Counted from the first letter of the stretch, positions 11,203-23,019 are shown. The stretch is DNA of 64,000 nt from Zopfochytrium polystomum (GCA_025765615.1 JAIVFJ010000038.1:124001-188000), one strand, 5' to 3'. The notes: a model not told the origin generated them from the letters alone. Program-made: numbers and translations.

Positions 11203-12416
11203 ATGCCATTCTTTGCGGGCAATCACGACAAACCCCCTCATCTGGCGGCGCCAGGCGCCCTCCCGTGCGACCTTGACGACGGCCACGAGAATGACAACAA
11301 AAAGGATGCGGACACGGACGCAGACGACGACCAGCCCCTCCCAGTCTTCGCCAAGCAGCACGTCTCGTACCGCTGGCAATCCGGCTTCGTCTCGCCCTTC
11401 CTGGCCTCCCCGTCCCCCGCCGTCGCCGCCCTCGTCGCCCTCTACCCGTCCCTCCTTCCATCTTCACCCACGAGCAGCGGCCTCCTCGACATCGGCTCGG
11501 GTCGCGGCGACCTCCTCCTGCCCGTTGCCGCCGCCCACCCGTCGCTCGGCCCGTTCCTCGGCGTCGAGCTCGACCCGGCGCTCGTCGCCGCCGCCACCGC
11601 CACCGCCGCCGCATCACTCCTCTCTTTCTCTTCCACCCCCGTCATCGAGTTCCACCACTGCGACGTCTTCTCCCCCTCGCCCACCCCCACCTCCTCCTCC
11701 TCCTCTTCCTTTTCCGATGCGACGTCCACCACATCATCAATCAACCCAACCCTCGAAGCGCTCGCCGCCCGCGCCTCCGTCCTCGCCCTCTTCCTCCTCC
11801 CCGCCGCAATCGGCCGCCTGCTGCCCTGGCTGCAGCGGCAGCTCGAGCGTGGCCGCACCGTCGTGTCCGTGCGGTGGGGGCTCGGGTACTCGGGGCGGGA
11901 CTTGGAGCACTACCGGGTCGGGGAGGGCGAGCTGTACGGGCTGGGAGCGGGGAGAGCCGCCGCCGGTGGAGAGTTGAAGGTGTACAGGAAGCGGTCGGGA
12001 GGTATGGGGATGTGTCGCTTTGTTTCTCGGAGCTCGGGGGAGAGCACCCCACGACACGTTGAAGCTTTTTTATTCCTTTCTTCTAAAAGAGCCGCCGCTC
12101 CAGTTCCACGACGTGCTGCAGCTCGCGGCAAACACGAAACCGACTTACTGTAAGCTTGGAGCGGGCGGGCCGGCCGGCGGCGGGGAGGGCTGTCGACTTT
12201 TTCTGTTTTCAGCGTCCCACCACCATGCTTCATCTAAAATGATTAAAAAAAAAAAAAACCCCCCTCGCAGGGATTCCGCCAGCGTCCACGAAGAAGAAGC
12301 AGCAGCAGCCAAAGCAGGTGCAGCCGCCGCCAGAGAGCAAGGCGCCGCACGCCGAGGCGGGCGCCGTGTCCGAGGACGAAGAAGAAGAGTTTGATTTGAC
12401 TGAGGGACTGCTGTGA
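11203..12416 (+). CDS. SAM-dependent methyltransferase, FAM173/ATPSCKMT-like
   Basis: Three exons (11203-12001, 12090-12149, 12271-12416) encode about 335 residues. The SAM-binding motif LLDIGSGRGDLLLPVA is followed by the acidic end of strand 2 (GVELDPALV) and a later HHCDVF motif, in the order of class I methyltransferases. The lead-in YRWQSGFVSPF and the late stretch ARASVLALFLLPAAIGRLLPWL with RGRTVVSVRW recall the FAM173 group, whose animal members trimethylate lysine on mitochondrial proteins (ATP synthase c-subunit, ANT). Here the N-terminus is acidic and there is a long low-complexity Ser insert before the last part, plus an acidic tail (EDEEEEFDLTEGLL). The substrate is inferred only from the family. 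The ATG at 11203 is used; the GTG-initiated extension upstream is ignored. Confidence 0.75.
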
Positions 12417-12786
12417 TTTCTTTCTTTGGGACAGATGGAAGGGACAAAGGGAGCGACGTGCATGACAATTCAGGATGAGAAAAAGGAGCGTGCCGCACGA
12501 CAATCCTTCCAACAAAATATCGGGGACAGTCATTTCCAATCAAGTCTCATTTTCACATGGGCCGCTCCTTGTTCGAGAGCCAGTTTCTCTTTATCGTCAC
12601 TCTATCACCAGAATAATGTTACTTAGTAGATCGCTGCCCATCAGTACAAAAAGCTCCTTGATTCCTTCAAATTTGGCTCTTGGTATCCTTCTCGCGCAGT
12701 CCTTTTTCCCCGCATTACAAGCGCAAAAACGGCGCAGAATGTTAGAACAAAAGAAGATTAAGACTTGCAAAATTTTTGGTTTGGGC

Positions 12787-14494
12787 TTACCCCACCTTTA
12801 GCAAATAAAGCCTCCCCTTGATGTAGCACGTGAGGCTTTGCAGCTCGGCCGGCGAAACATTCGCGGTGTTCCGGAGCGCGATCGCGTTCGGTCCCACCGC
12901 GGGACGACCTTGGTCGCCGCCTTCCGCAGCCGAGAACCGCGCAATCTTGTGCTGGTCCAGGAGCGTGACGCACTTATCGACCGAGACCCACTTGAATGTT
13001 TCCTGCGCGCGCGGGGGAAGGGAGGTAAGCCAATGCAACAGGAAGAAGAAAAAAAAAAGAAAAAATCAAGAGAAAGAAAAAACCGCCGTCTCTTTTCAAA
13101 CATGGCTGAACAAACGCGGGGTAAACGCACGCATTGCTGCTTACCCTGCACGCGAGCTCAGACGGCCTAAACTGTGCCTTGTACACCATTTTCGGGCACG
13201 AGTGTATATAGTAACCCATGTAGTAGTACTTGAGGGACGGCAGCGCCCTGGCCAGGTCCTGCGTCAGGCGGATCTCCCTCAGCGCCGAGTAAACACCGGG
13301 CGAAAGGTGCAGGACCTCGGGGACGGGGTCGTACATCAGGTACACGGACGAGACGCACGACGGCAGGATGTCGATGACCGCCACGATCGCGAGGCGCCCG
13401 TCGATGTAGTATTTCTGGTGGAACGAGCCGTACCCGGGGAATGACGGCGGGTCGGTGGTGCTCCGCGGTTCGGCCTTTTGTTTGTTTCGCGAGGTGAGGG
13501 GGGAAAAGGGCGAATGGGAGCATGTTTGGTTAGGGTGCGAAAAGCGTAAAGTTGGACCCACACCACTACGCACCAAAAGCGGGGTGTCAACGAGGAACCC
13601 TTTGAACCCCTTCTGCGTGACTTTGCTCGGCGGCTCCTTGTGGATGACGGTCTGGTATCGTTCGAATAGCGCGTACGTTTCCTCTTCGAAAGCGGCCGGC
13701 ACAAGCTTTACCTACTTGGGCCTCTTCAGCGCCAACGACAGGGCAAAGAAACCGAAAGAAACAACCACCAGTGGACGGGGGCGACGCAACGCACCTCGAG
13801 CCTGTGCCCGCCGGGCTTGGTCGTTTTCTCGGCCTCGTCGATGAGCTGCGCCAGGTCCGGCCCGGATGGCTTCCGGCTCGCGCCCTTGTCGGGTTTGACC
13901 CACGGTGTCTTTCCCGCCGCCGGTCGCTTGGCGGCCGCCGGCGGTCCTACAGAAGCCGCCGCAACCGAGTTCTCTGCCGCCGCCGCGCGTCCGCCTCCTC
14001 CCGCGCCGGCAGCAACGCCGCCGTCAAGAACGATCCCGCCGCCCTCAGCCGCCGCCGCCTCCGCCATCTCCCGCACAGCAATGTCCTCCTCCACGGCGCC
14101 GCCCGCGCGATCAACCTCCATGCTGCCGTCCACCCCCTCGCCCTCCGCGTCCCCCGCCACCTCATTTCCACCGCCAACGCCGCCTCTACCCCGCCCTTCA
14201 CCGATCCACGCCTTCCACCTCCTCACGACGCGCCGCTGCCCGCGACTCGGCGCAAAGGCCTGGACGTCGAGTCGGATGGTGTACGCGGGGCAGCAGGTCG
14301 AGCGCACGTCGGGTATGTAGCAGTACTGGCCGGAGCGGCGCCAGCCGCGGTCGATCATGGTTTGGTAGTCGTGCACGGTGAGGTGGTGCGCCCACGTGCC
14401 TGTGGAGATGGAGGACGGGCCGGACGGGGAGCCGCAGTAGCCGCAGCGCGATGGCGTCGGGTCGGGTGGGAGCGGCATGATGAACGACTTGGAC
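12787..14494 (-). CDS. ATE1: Arginyl-tRNA--protein transferase (ATE1)
   Basis: This enzyme moves Arg from Arg-tRNA to N-terminal Asp, Glu or oxidised Cys of proteins, marking them for the N-degron pathway. Four exons encode about 480 residues. The N-terminal domain shows the family's RCGYCGSPSG, WAHHLTVHDYQTMIDRGWRR and TCCPAYTIRLDVQAF with the conserved paired Cys. After an Ala/Gly/Glu-rich insert (about residues 90-200) comes the C-terminal domain: LEVKLVPAAFEEE, HKEPPSKVTQKGFKGFLVDTPL, GYGSFHQKYYIDGRLAIVAV, DILPSCVSSVYLMYDP and YYMGYYIHSCPKM, ending in ETFKWVSVDKC and a short tail. All introns are GT-AG. The gene converges on the methyltransferase gene, whose stop is 370 bases away. Confidence 0.93.
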
Positions 14495-14612
14495 ATTATT
14501 GCGGCGCGGGGATTCAAAATTTTTTTTTCGTTGTTCCCCTCCCTCCGTTCAGGTTTTTCCCTCACAATGGTCGCAGATATGTATTTGGTTACTTTCAAAA
14601 CAGGCCCATAGA

Positions 14613-17600
14613 CTAGAACTCGGCGCTAAAGCCCTCGATGTCAGTGTGATTGCGGGAATTCCTTCGTGTTGCAAGTCTCTTGGTATATGCTGCACTCTTT
14701 GGGTGCTCTACTATGTCTGGCTTGTAGACCACTCCTTCTTCGGATAGCATTGCCGCTCGGTCCATCCCCATGCACACGCTCGCAAGGAGGATCTCACGTG
14801 TAATCTTCGGCCTTGCCAGATACGACACTCGGATCGTCACCTGTTCAGACAGCGCATTAAAGCGATTGGAGCTCCTCCAGGCATCAAGTGCGCTCATACC
14901 TTCGTTAAATAGATTCACTCTTGCCATCCCTCGCAACACTGACTGATCCTCAAATTTGGAGGCTGTTCGGATCCAGAGATTTGTTAGAGAAGCGGGCCAA
15001 AAAAAAAAGAGTAGGGAATACGACGCTTGCCTGACAGAAGAAGCTCAATTCGCGCGTTTCTGAGCATAAGATCCTCGACGAAAGGAGCCGAACTATCTCC
15101 CATGTAATTGTCTGAATTTTGCAGAAAACCAGCGGGAGCGTGTGGTCAATAAGTGGGTACCGTCCAAAAAAAAAGCGCTTGCTAGCCTCGAAGGTCGAGA
15201 ACAATTAGACAAGTGTTTGATTTGACAGCTTCCGCCAAAATTTCAAAGCTCGCGTCGTCGATTTCGTTGCCTTTGTGCTTTGGGTTCAGAGAAGCAGTTT
15301 TTGCAGATTTTGGCAAATCAGACCTCGCAAGTTTAATCCTTTCAAGGTCGTGTTCGACTTTAGGGCATCCGCCAGACCGTCCACGATAGATATTCTGCAA
15401 AAGGAGAAATCCAAATGCGCCAGGAGCGCGAAGTCATTCAGGTGGGAGGTGTACAGAGCGAGGGTTTCGGGGGACTCTCCAATTCGTGTTCCTGCACGCC
15501 GCTTTCCTTTAGATTGAATCCGTTCACACCATCACTTTACCTTTCAGAACCAGCCGCTCTAGCTCTTTCAGTGACGGTAAAACTTTCGGAAGGATCGAAT
15601 CTTCGTGGAGATTGCGTCCAGCGAGGACGAGCTCTTTGGTTTTGCGATGGAACCCTTCCGCGAGGAAGGTCCCGTCAATTTCCAGATTCGATAGGGTTCC
15701 CGCCTCCACCGCCCTCGACAGGAGAATTGCTATGGCACCCCCGGTCATGATTGACGATTTGAGCAGATTCAAAGACGCAAGGGTTGAGTTCGTCCCAAGA
15801 GCACTTGCTAAAGCCAGTGCCGACGTTTTCTGAATTCCAGTGGCTGCAGATGTATACTTGATCAGGAGGCGACCCCCACCAACCCTCCCCCAAAACAAAA
15901 GGTTTCCTTACATTTGAGAGAAAGACTCTTCAGTGTCGAGTTCGTTGCTAACGCAGCCGCTATCTCCACGCCTCCTTGTTCGCCGAGCGCATTGTCTTGA
16001 AAACAAAACAAAAACAAAAGCACAAACTTTAAACATGATCCAGTCAGACTTTCTCGGGCAACTCACCGTGCAGATCCAGCTCTCGAAGGGCACGGTGATT
16101 GGCCAATATAAGTGCTATTTGCCTTGCGGAAGCGGCTGTCAACCGGTTTTTCGAAATGTCCAACATATGAAGGTTCGTTGCAACCGTAACGACAAAAGTC
16201 TGGAGGGATTCCATGGAGGCGTTCGTAATGGCAGTGTTGGAAAGCACGAGCCGTGTGAGCGAAGGGCCCTCCGCAAACCACTTGAAGCTAGCATCGACAC
16301 CAAAGGGATTGCTCGAGAGATCCAGCTCCTTCAAAGGAAAGTTATGCGTGATTGACTTGACGACGCCAATCGTGGTGAAGCCGCAGTCTGCAAAGGCGAT
16401 GTGAAAACAATGGCTGGTGTCGAATGATCTAAACTTAATTACTTGACAGTGTGAGTTTCGAAATCGTCTTTGCGTTCGCCGCTGCACGAAAAAAGTCTTC
16501 TAGTGAGTGGTCGGACGGCGTTTCAAAAAACTTTGAATCTTGCGAAGACGATGCATGTTATTAGCATACTACTGCAAGGAAGCACAGCGAACCTTTTATT
16601 TCCAAAAGACTCAAAGTCTTCTTGGCGACCACATGCTTTTTCATCAATTGCAGTGTCTGCGCTTCAAAATTCATGCCTAGTTTGAACGGAAAGTCGAAGA
16701 AGTTCCTTTTACTTCAATGAAATCATAACGAAAAAAGGCAACAAACCTCGTAGCCTCAATTCTGCTAGATTAGAATAAAAGCTCAAAGCATGCTCCAAAA
16801 AGTTCTCAAAGACCGCAGCAGGAAGATTACTGAGGACCAATTCCGAGGCGTGCACATCTGCCGGGGCTCTGGCGGCGTCGATTGCGATGCGAAAGTTGGA
16901 GCCCCTTTCGCGGTTGAACACTTCGAGCTTGTCGCAAATCTTGTCGACCAGAAACGCGACTCGGTTGCGATCAAGCAGCGTGACGCCTTGACGTTGACGG
17001 AGGAGCTGGACCGTATCTCGGGCAGACATGAAACACTGACGCTCGTCTTCTCGGAGAGCGAATCTGTTTGATGGGTAGTCGCTTGGGTTGAGGCTGCTCA
17101 AGGCGTCCTCTATGAAGACTGTAGGCACAGACGACAGTGGGGAGTTTTAGTGACGTGATGAAGAAACGTACTTTCTAACTTGGAAGCACTGCGCAGTATC
17201 CCAGTTCAGAGGCAATGAGACTAGTCTCCCACTCGAGCAATAAGTTGTCGACAAAGGAGTCGGACCGCTTCAAGCGTTCCATGGCTTTTCGAGAGACCAA
17301 GAGAACAATCACTTTGGCACTTTTCAGGCCTTGGACAAAGCCGTCCCGCCAGTCCTTGGAAGCACGAAATATTTAAGCACATGCAAAAGGTTCCAGGAGG
17401 GGCAAACCTCTCCATCCGTGAGTTTTTCGGCATCAAGAAAGACATCGTGCTTTTCCGGGTACTCCTTCAATTTCAGACGAAAGTAGAGCTCCTTTGCCAG
17501 AAAGCTTTCGCTCTCGACTCGGTACGAGATGAAAAAGTCGTACTTCCTATCGTCGAACCACGCCCAGTCTCCGATTGCCTAATTGCCAACAAACTAATGA

Positions 17601-18385
17601 GAACGAGCTGCTCGAGCGCCAGCCAGCCAGCGCACCTGATTCCTTGCGGCAACTTCATTGCTCTGCGCATCGGGGCCTTTCCATCTCTGCCTGCCCAGCT
17701 CCTCTGAAAGCCTTTGACACTCGGCGCTGAGCACTTCCTTCTCCTCTCTGAGCGCGGCGCTCTCTTCAGCTAGACTATTGACATATCGCTCTGCGTCGGC
17801 CCACGAATAAAGATGTCCGTCGTCTGCGATTCTCGCGCTCGGATCGGCTCTTTGTACGGCTCGCTTTAGCCTTTGCGCTTCTTTCCTTTCTGCGAGGAGA
17901 CGTTGGACAAGCGCATCGGCAGAAATATTGGGGAGCGAGTCCACCGACGGAGCTGTGGCACGGCGCGCGGAATCCTCGACACTTGGCGGCGGAAATTCAG
18001 GGAAGCCCTCTTCCTCAAGCCGCCGCTGAACAAGGGACAAATTCAGGTGGTCGGCGACCAGCGACCCGAGAGCCTCCCCCATGAGCGCTGCGGCGTCCGC
18101 GTTGGTCTCGAACAGCTCGCCGACAGCCGCATGACCAGGCGATCTGCGATTCTTTCCGATGAAGCCGTTTTCTGCGAGCCAGGATCGGAAAGCTGGAGGC
18201 TGAGCGGTCGATGGAGCTGCAAGGATTGGTCCGGCTTGGGCGAGGCGCTCGCCTGGTCGGAGAGTAGCAGTGGAGGGTATGATCGAGCTGAGAAGAAGGT
18301 CTTTGAGAAAGAAGAGCTTCACTTTCGCGTCCTCGGCATCTTGGCGGGCCACTCTAAGAGCCTCCAAAAGGTCTGTGGACGCCAT
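14613..18385 (-). CDS. Coiled-coil/TIR/leucine-rich-repeat protein
   Basis: About 12 exons encode roughly 1,000 residues. Residues 1-250 (one exon, 18385-17636) are mostly helical and end in a coiled coil (LREEKEVLSAECQRLSEEL). A TIR domain follows (17578-17408, 17354-17180 and the start of the exon at 17118): YDFFISYR, DVFLDAEKLTDGE, DWRDGFVQGLKSAKVIVLLVSR, LLLEWETSLIAS and AVLPIFIEDAL, matching TIR boxes 1-3; the Glu of LLEWE sits where NADase TIRs carry their catalytic Glu (inference). From about residue 430 come leucine-rich repeats of the RNI type: LKELDLSSNPFG, LTRLVLSNTAI, LHMLDISKNRLT, LRELDLHDNALG, LKGLNLRGNEI, CLIVLDLRDNYMG. Two late introns appear to use GC donors (AG|GCTAGC at 15187 and AG|GCAAGC near 15035). 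No NACHT or NB-ARC ATPase was found between TIR and LRR. Role unknown; TIR-LRR proteins elsewhere act in innate recognition. Confidence 0.8.
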
Positions 18386-18563
18386 TGCCACCAGTGTCGA
18401 AGTCGATTGGCCAAAGGATTCAATAAACGGCGATAAGTTTTTTTCGGACTTACTTGCCCTCACCACTCACGGGGAAAAGTCGCGAAGGGAAGAGCAAAGG
18501 GGGAAGAAACTATTGACGGAAAGAACAAAAACTATTTGAAGGTCAGGAGATATGCGCTTGAGC

Positions 18564-21500
18564 TTAATGAAGTAAACAACACGAACAATAAGAGACGCCA
18601 ACAAGAATAACTACTTTCGCTTTGCAATTCATAAAAACCTCACAGAAAAGGACAAACTTAATCAGAGCTTGGCCTTGCCCTGCGTTCGCCAGCTTCAACA
18701 CGCCTTCCAGCTTCGCCGCCAACGCAACGTTGCCCTTGACTTTCAGCTTGCCAGACATGAACGCCTTTTGTGCGTTCAGCTTCCCAGCAGCGAGGTCCAC
18801 GAAGTCCTTGTCGCTGACAGCGATGGCAAGGTCGGCCTTTCCTGGGGCCTTGCCCACGCCAACGGCACCTTCACCAGTCTTCAAATCCGCGAACCACGAG
18901 GCAGCCACACCCGCACCGTTGGTGAGGGTAAACTCAAAGACGGCCTTTGTCTTTCCAACCAGCGCTTTCCGCTCCGCAGCAGGAAGCGAGTTGAAGGTTT
19001 TCTCAATGGCGCTGAAAACTGGTGCAGCGTCGAATCCGGCCGGAGCAGCAGGAGCCGAAGAGGCAGGAGCAGCAGCGGCAGGAGCGGGAGCGGCGCCGTT
19101 GGCTGCCCACTCACCCTGCAACTCAACAGCGGCGTTTGAAATGGCAATTTCATTCCGCTCGGCGACCTTCACTTGGAAAATAACCTTGTCTCCCTCGCGC
19201 CACATGTGGGTCTCGAGAGTCTCCCCGGGGAAAACGTGTTTCGCAAACCGGACCTTCACGCTCTTGATGGAAGCCGGGTTGCCACCGCCGTACTTGTACA
19301 TAATGTGCTTGGCGGCAATACCGTAGCTGCAAAGACCGTGCAGAATCGGCTTGTCGAAACCTCCGACCGCGGCGAAGCTCGGGTCGATGTGGAGAGGGTT
19401 GTTATCTCCTGAAAGGCGGTAAAGGGCAGCTTGGTCCTCGGAGGTTTTCTCGCGAGCAATAAAGTCGGCAGGACGGTTGGGTGGGTTGTTGGGGGCAACA
19501 GAAGCGCCAGTCCGGCTGCTGTTTTTGGGACCGCCAAAGCCACCAGATCCACGAATGAAGATCGTGAATTCGTTCTCAGTAAGTGCTTTTCCTGTAGCAG
19601 CGTCAACAGTGGTGATGCCCATAGCGACGGAGGCAGCCTTTCCTTTGTCAAGGACCTCAATAATCCTTGCCGTCGATACAACCTTTCCAGACGTTGGGAA
19701 AGGTGCCAAAACCTTGGTGTACTGCTCACCGTGCAGGAGCATCATGGGGTTGAAGTTGGGAACGAGCTCGCTCAGGTTTACCGACCCCTGAGCGTTGAAC
19801 GCGGGGATGACTGAGAAAGTTGGCAGCACGTAGAACGGGTCATTCAACTCAAAAACGAAGGGCAGCTCAGTTCGCTTGGCGCCAACGCCGAGAGCGTAGA
19901 GGATGACTTCCTTTTCGCTGAATTCGTACGTGGTCGGAGCGAATGTGCCGCTGCTAGCAGCCGGAGAGTCGTCTTTGTTCTCCAGGTTTGCCTGAATAGC
20001 GGACAGGGACTCGGCGCCACTGTTCACGGTAATGGCGCGGCCGTCGTCAAAATTGGTAATGTCCGCCCAACGGGCCTTGATGGCTTCGGGAAGCAATGGC
20101 TTGTTAACCGGGAAACCGACACCACCGGTGCGCTGCCATCGTACTTGAGCAATCCATCCTGATCCGACTTCGAAGATGTTGCCAGTGACTTTGGTAGACT
20201 CGTGAGAAAGGAATCCCACCAGAGGAGCAATGTAGTCAGGCTTAAGAGCCTCAACCATCTCCGGTGGCATAACAGTAGCGGTCATACGAGTGCCGGCGTT
20301 TGGCGCAATCGTGTTCACGATAATGTTGTTCTTCGCCCCTTCGAGCGCCAGAGTGTTGCTGAAGGCACAGACACCAGCCTTCGCAGCTGAGTAGTTGGTC
20401 TGGCCGAAGTTACCGTATAGTCCGACGGCCGAAGTTGTGTTGATGATGCGGCCGTATTTTTGCTTCACCATGTGCGGCCAGGCAGCCTTTGTGACTTTGT
20501 AAGTTCCGCGAAGGTGGACACGGTGAATAATGTCCCAGTCCGCGTCAGTAGCACGAGCAAAGGTCTTGTCGCGAAGGATTCCAGCGTTGTTGACAACAAT
20601 ATCGATGCGGCCGAAAGCCTTGATTGCGGTCTCAACAAGCTTTTCACCGTCTTCGACAGAGTCATAGTTGGCAACTGCCTTTGCGCCGAGAGCGCGGAGC
20701 TCCTCGACAACAACGTCCGCCGCCTTGGTGTCAGAGCCTTGCCCACTGAAAGAGCCGCCAAGGTCGTTAACAACAACCGAGGCACCAAGCTGGAAGCCAA
20801 ACATGGTTATAATCGAGAGTGAAGCAATTTCTTCTCGCACTAACCTTTGCGAAAAGATGGGCGTAAGCGCGACCGAGCCCCGCGCCCGCACCGGTAATGA
20901 GGGCGACTCTGCCGTCAAAGCGAAGGTCGGGGAACTTCTCCGCAGGGAGTTGCTGGGCTTTCTCCAGCAAGCCAATCCAGTCGACTTCGGAGATGGTTTG
21001 CGGGAAGTCAGGGTTGGTGAAGTCGGTAATGAGGGGGTATTTGGCGGCAACAGCACCCGGAGTGAAGGTGGAGTCCGCCCGGAAAACGGCACCCTTGGAC
21101 CTCTCTCGTCGAAGCTTGGTGACGAAGCCAGCTCCAACTTCGAACAAGCTGCCGTTCTCAGTCGAGGATTCGTGCGTGAGGAGGGCAACCAATGGAACGA
21201 CGAACTCAGGCTTGAGTGCCTGGAGCAGGTCAGGGGGCATAACAGTCTCGGTCATACGAGAGGCAGCAATGGGCGCGATGGAGTTGGTGAAAACGCCCTT
21301 CTTCTTGCCCTCGAGCGCCAGCGAAAGGGTAAAACCGTGCAAAGCCAGCTTGGCTGGTAATACAAGGAGGAACTGTTGTTAAAAGAAGCACACTAAAAAA
21401 AACTTTGCCTCTCACCAGCAGAGTAGTTCGCTTGTCCAAAGTTTCCGTAGATACCGGCGGCAGACGACGTGTTAATAACTCTGTCGAGAAGAGATTATTG

Positions 21501-22431
21501 GTATTGAGGCTCAAGGTTTACTGCTTCCAACACGCAAAGGCTGAACTGACCGGCCATATCCTTGCTTTGTCATAATTTCCCAGGCAGCTTTGGTCACCTT
21601 GTAAGATCCACGAACGTGGACGCGGTGAATGAGGTCCCAGTCATCGTCCGTCATGCGCGCGAATGACTTGTCTCGGAGGATACTGTTTTTCAAGCGGAAT
21701 GAGACCACAACAACTGCAATCGAACGACACAACAAAGTACGCACCCAGCATTGTTAATAATGATGTGGACGGTTCCAAAGGCTTTGACCGCTGTTTCCAC
21801 AATCTTCTCTCCCTCCTCGACCGAGTCGTAGTTCGCCACGGCCTTCCCACCGGCTTTCACGATTTCCTCGACAACGATATCAGCAGCCTTGTGTTGGCGA
21901 GAACAGAGTCAGAAAAATTACGGTGGGGATTCGGAGCGAGCGTGCTTACGCGTGTGCTTTTCGATCCATCTCCACCGGTCCGGGAGCCGCCCAAGTCGTT
22001 CACGACGACCGAAGCGCCTAGATGTGGTCGGTGGTCAATACGACTTCGCTCAAGGTGGTCGCGAAAGGTCACGATTGATACGAACCGCGGGACGCGAAGA
22101 AGGTGGCGTAAGCCTGTGAATAAATAGAGGGTTTCAAACCGGATGGTTGGTATTTGGTGCGCGTTTCATGAAAGTTGACTCATGACCGACCTTTCCAAGA
22201 CCTGGACAGCGTTCGAGAATTTAAAAAGGAACACGCACACATATGCGCGACAGAATCAGGGGAAAGGTCACGACGAAAACGAAAGGTCAGCACATCGACG
22301 ACGGTACAAGAGTGGAGATGGAGAAGAAGTGGAGGTTGTGGAGGGGGAAGAAGGGGGAAGACATCACACGCACCGCCGCCTGCGCCGGTAACGATGACGA
22401 CGCGGTTGTCGAATCGGAGGGTGTCGCTCAT
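18564..22431 (-). CDS. FOX2: Peroxisomal multifunctional enzyme type 2 (SDR-SDR-hydratase-SCP2)
   Basis: This enzyme carries out the hydration and (3R)-dehydrogenation steps of peroxisomal fatty-acid beta-oxidation. About nine exons encode some 1,050 residues. Dehydrogenase 1 has [37 protein letters not shown] and the catalytic NYSAAK; dehydrogenase 2 repeats these ([34 protein letters not shown]). A MaoC-type hydratase-2 domain follows with [13 protein letters not shown] (catalytic Asp/His) and [11 protein letters not shown]. An Ala/Pro linker leads to a C-terminal SCP2 sterol-carrier domain ([42 protein letters not shown]). Yeast Fox2 lacks SCP2 and animal MFE-2 has only one dehydrogenase, so this has both. 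An 11-base micro-exon (22201-22191) supplies LGK of the first nucleotide-binding loop. As sequenced the frame runs past the expected end to 18564; one base fewer in the G run at 18678-18680 would give GKAKL and stop, a peroxisomal signal (see separate entry). Confidence 0.92.
18662..18680 (-). other. Out-of-frame peroxisomal targeting signal (AKL-stop) at the MFE-2 end
   Basis: On the coding strand the frame used by the SCP2 domain reads [12 protein letters not shown] and continues about 35 unconserved residues. The neighbouring frame reads GKAKL then TGA (18664-18662). A single base less in the GGG at 18680-18678 joins the two as LANAGKAKL-stop, which is what a peroxisomal enzyme should end with (PTS1 of the SKL/AKL type). 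Sequencing error, mutation or frameshifting are all possible. Confidence 0.7.
22191..22201 (-). other. 11-base micro-exon of the MFE-2 gene
   Basis: The coding strand reads CTGTCCAG, then the exon GTCTTGGAAAG, then the donor GTCGGT. It joins the first exon (ending GAGG plus one base) to the next ([10 protein letters not shown]) to rebuild GAGGGLGKAYA, the exact consensus of the SDR coenzyme loop; without it that loop would be broken. Confidence 0.8.
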
Positions 22432-23019
22432 GGTTGGGTGTGTTGTGTGATGGGTTTTTTCGTTCTCGTGCACGTCTTTTCTCAATTTTGAATGAAGATG
22501 GATCGGTCCGTCGGGCAAATTTCACAACTATGACGTCAGTCATCAACGAGGTCAAACGCGGCAAGTCACACGCTCGGTTTTTCTTCAGGTTTTCAAGACG
22601 GGCTCGTTGTTGCCACTTCCAACGGTGCGGAAGTCGGCGAGGAACACCACGCAGCACAAGAGCCGCGGGTTACCGGACTCTCGCCATAGCAAGACAATTT
22701 AGAAGGGCGCCCCCAGAAGTGAATGCTTCTTCGGTACCAAGGACCCAATCTTGAAAGCGGCGCGAGAACTATGCAAAACCTTTCTGAGTCGCGACGGTAT
22801 CGCTGTTGAGTGCGTTATTCAGCGAGGCTTGTGCCAGCCCTTCTGACCTTGAATTCCACTCGAAATGACTTGCAACGCCTCCCTTCCAGGTTCGAACGAG
22901 ACGTGTCAAGAACGACCCTTGACCAATTTGCGGACAAATGGCGAAAGCGGACCAGACAGAAAAAAAAAAAAAAAAAAGCTGGAAAGTCACACGCCCCCTT
23001 CTCTCCACGCCTCCACACT
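22432..23019. other. Divergent intergenic region, MFE-2 and small unknown gene
   Basis: No gene is seen. It must carry the promoters of MFE-2 (leftward) and of the gene starting at 23020 (rightward). Bases 22959-22977 are an A-rich run just before the latter. Confidence 0.5.
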
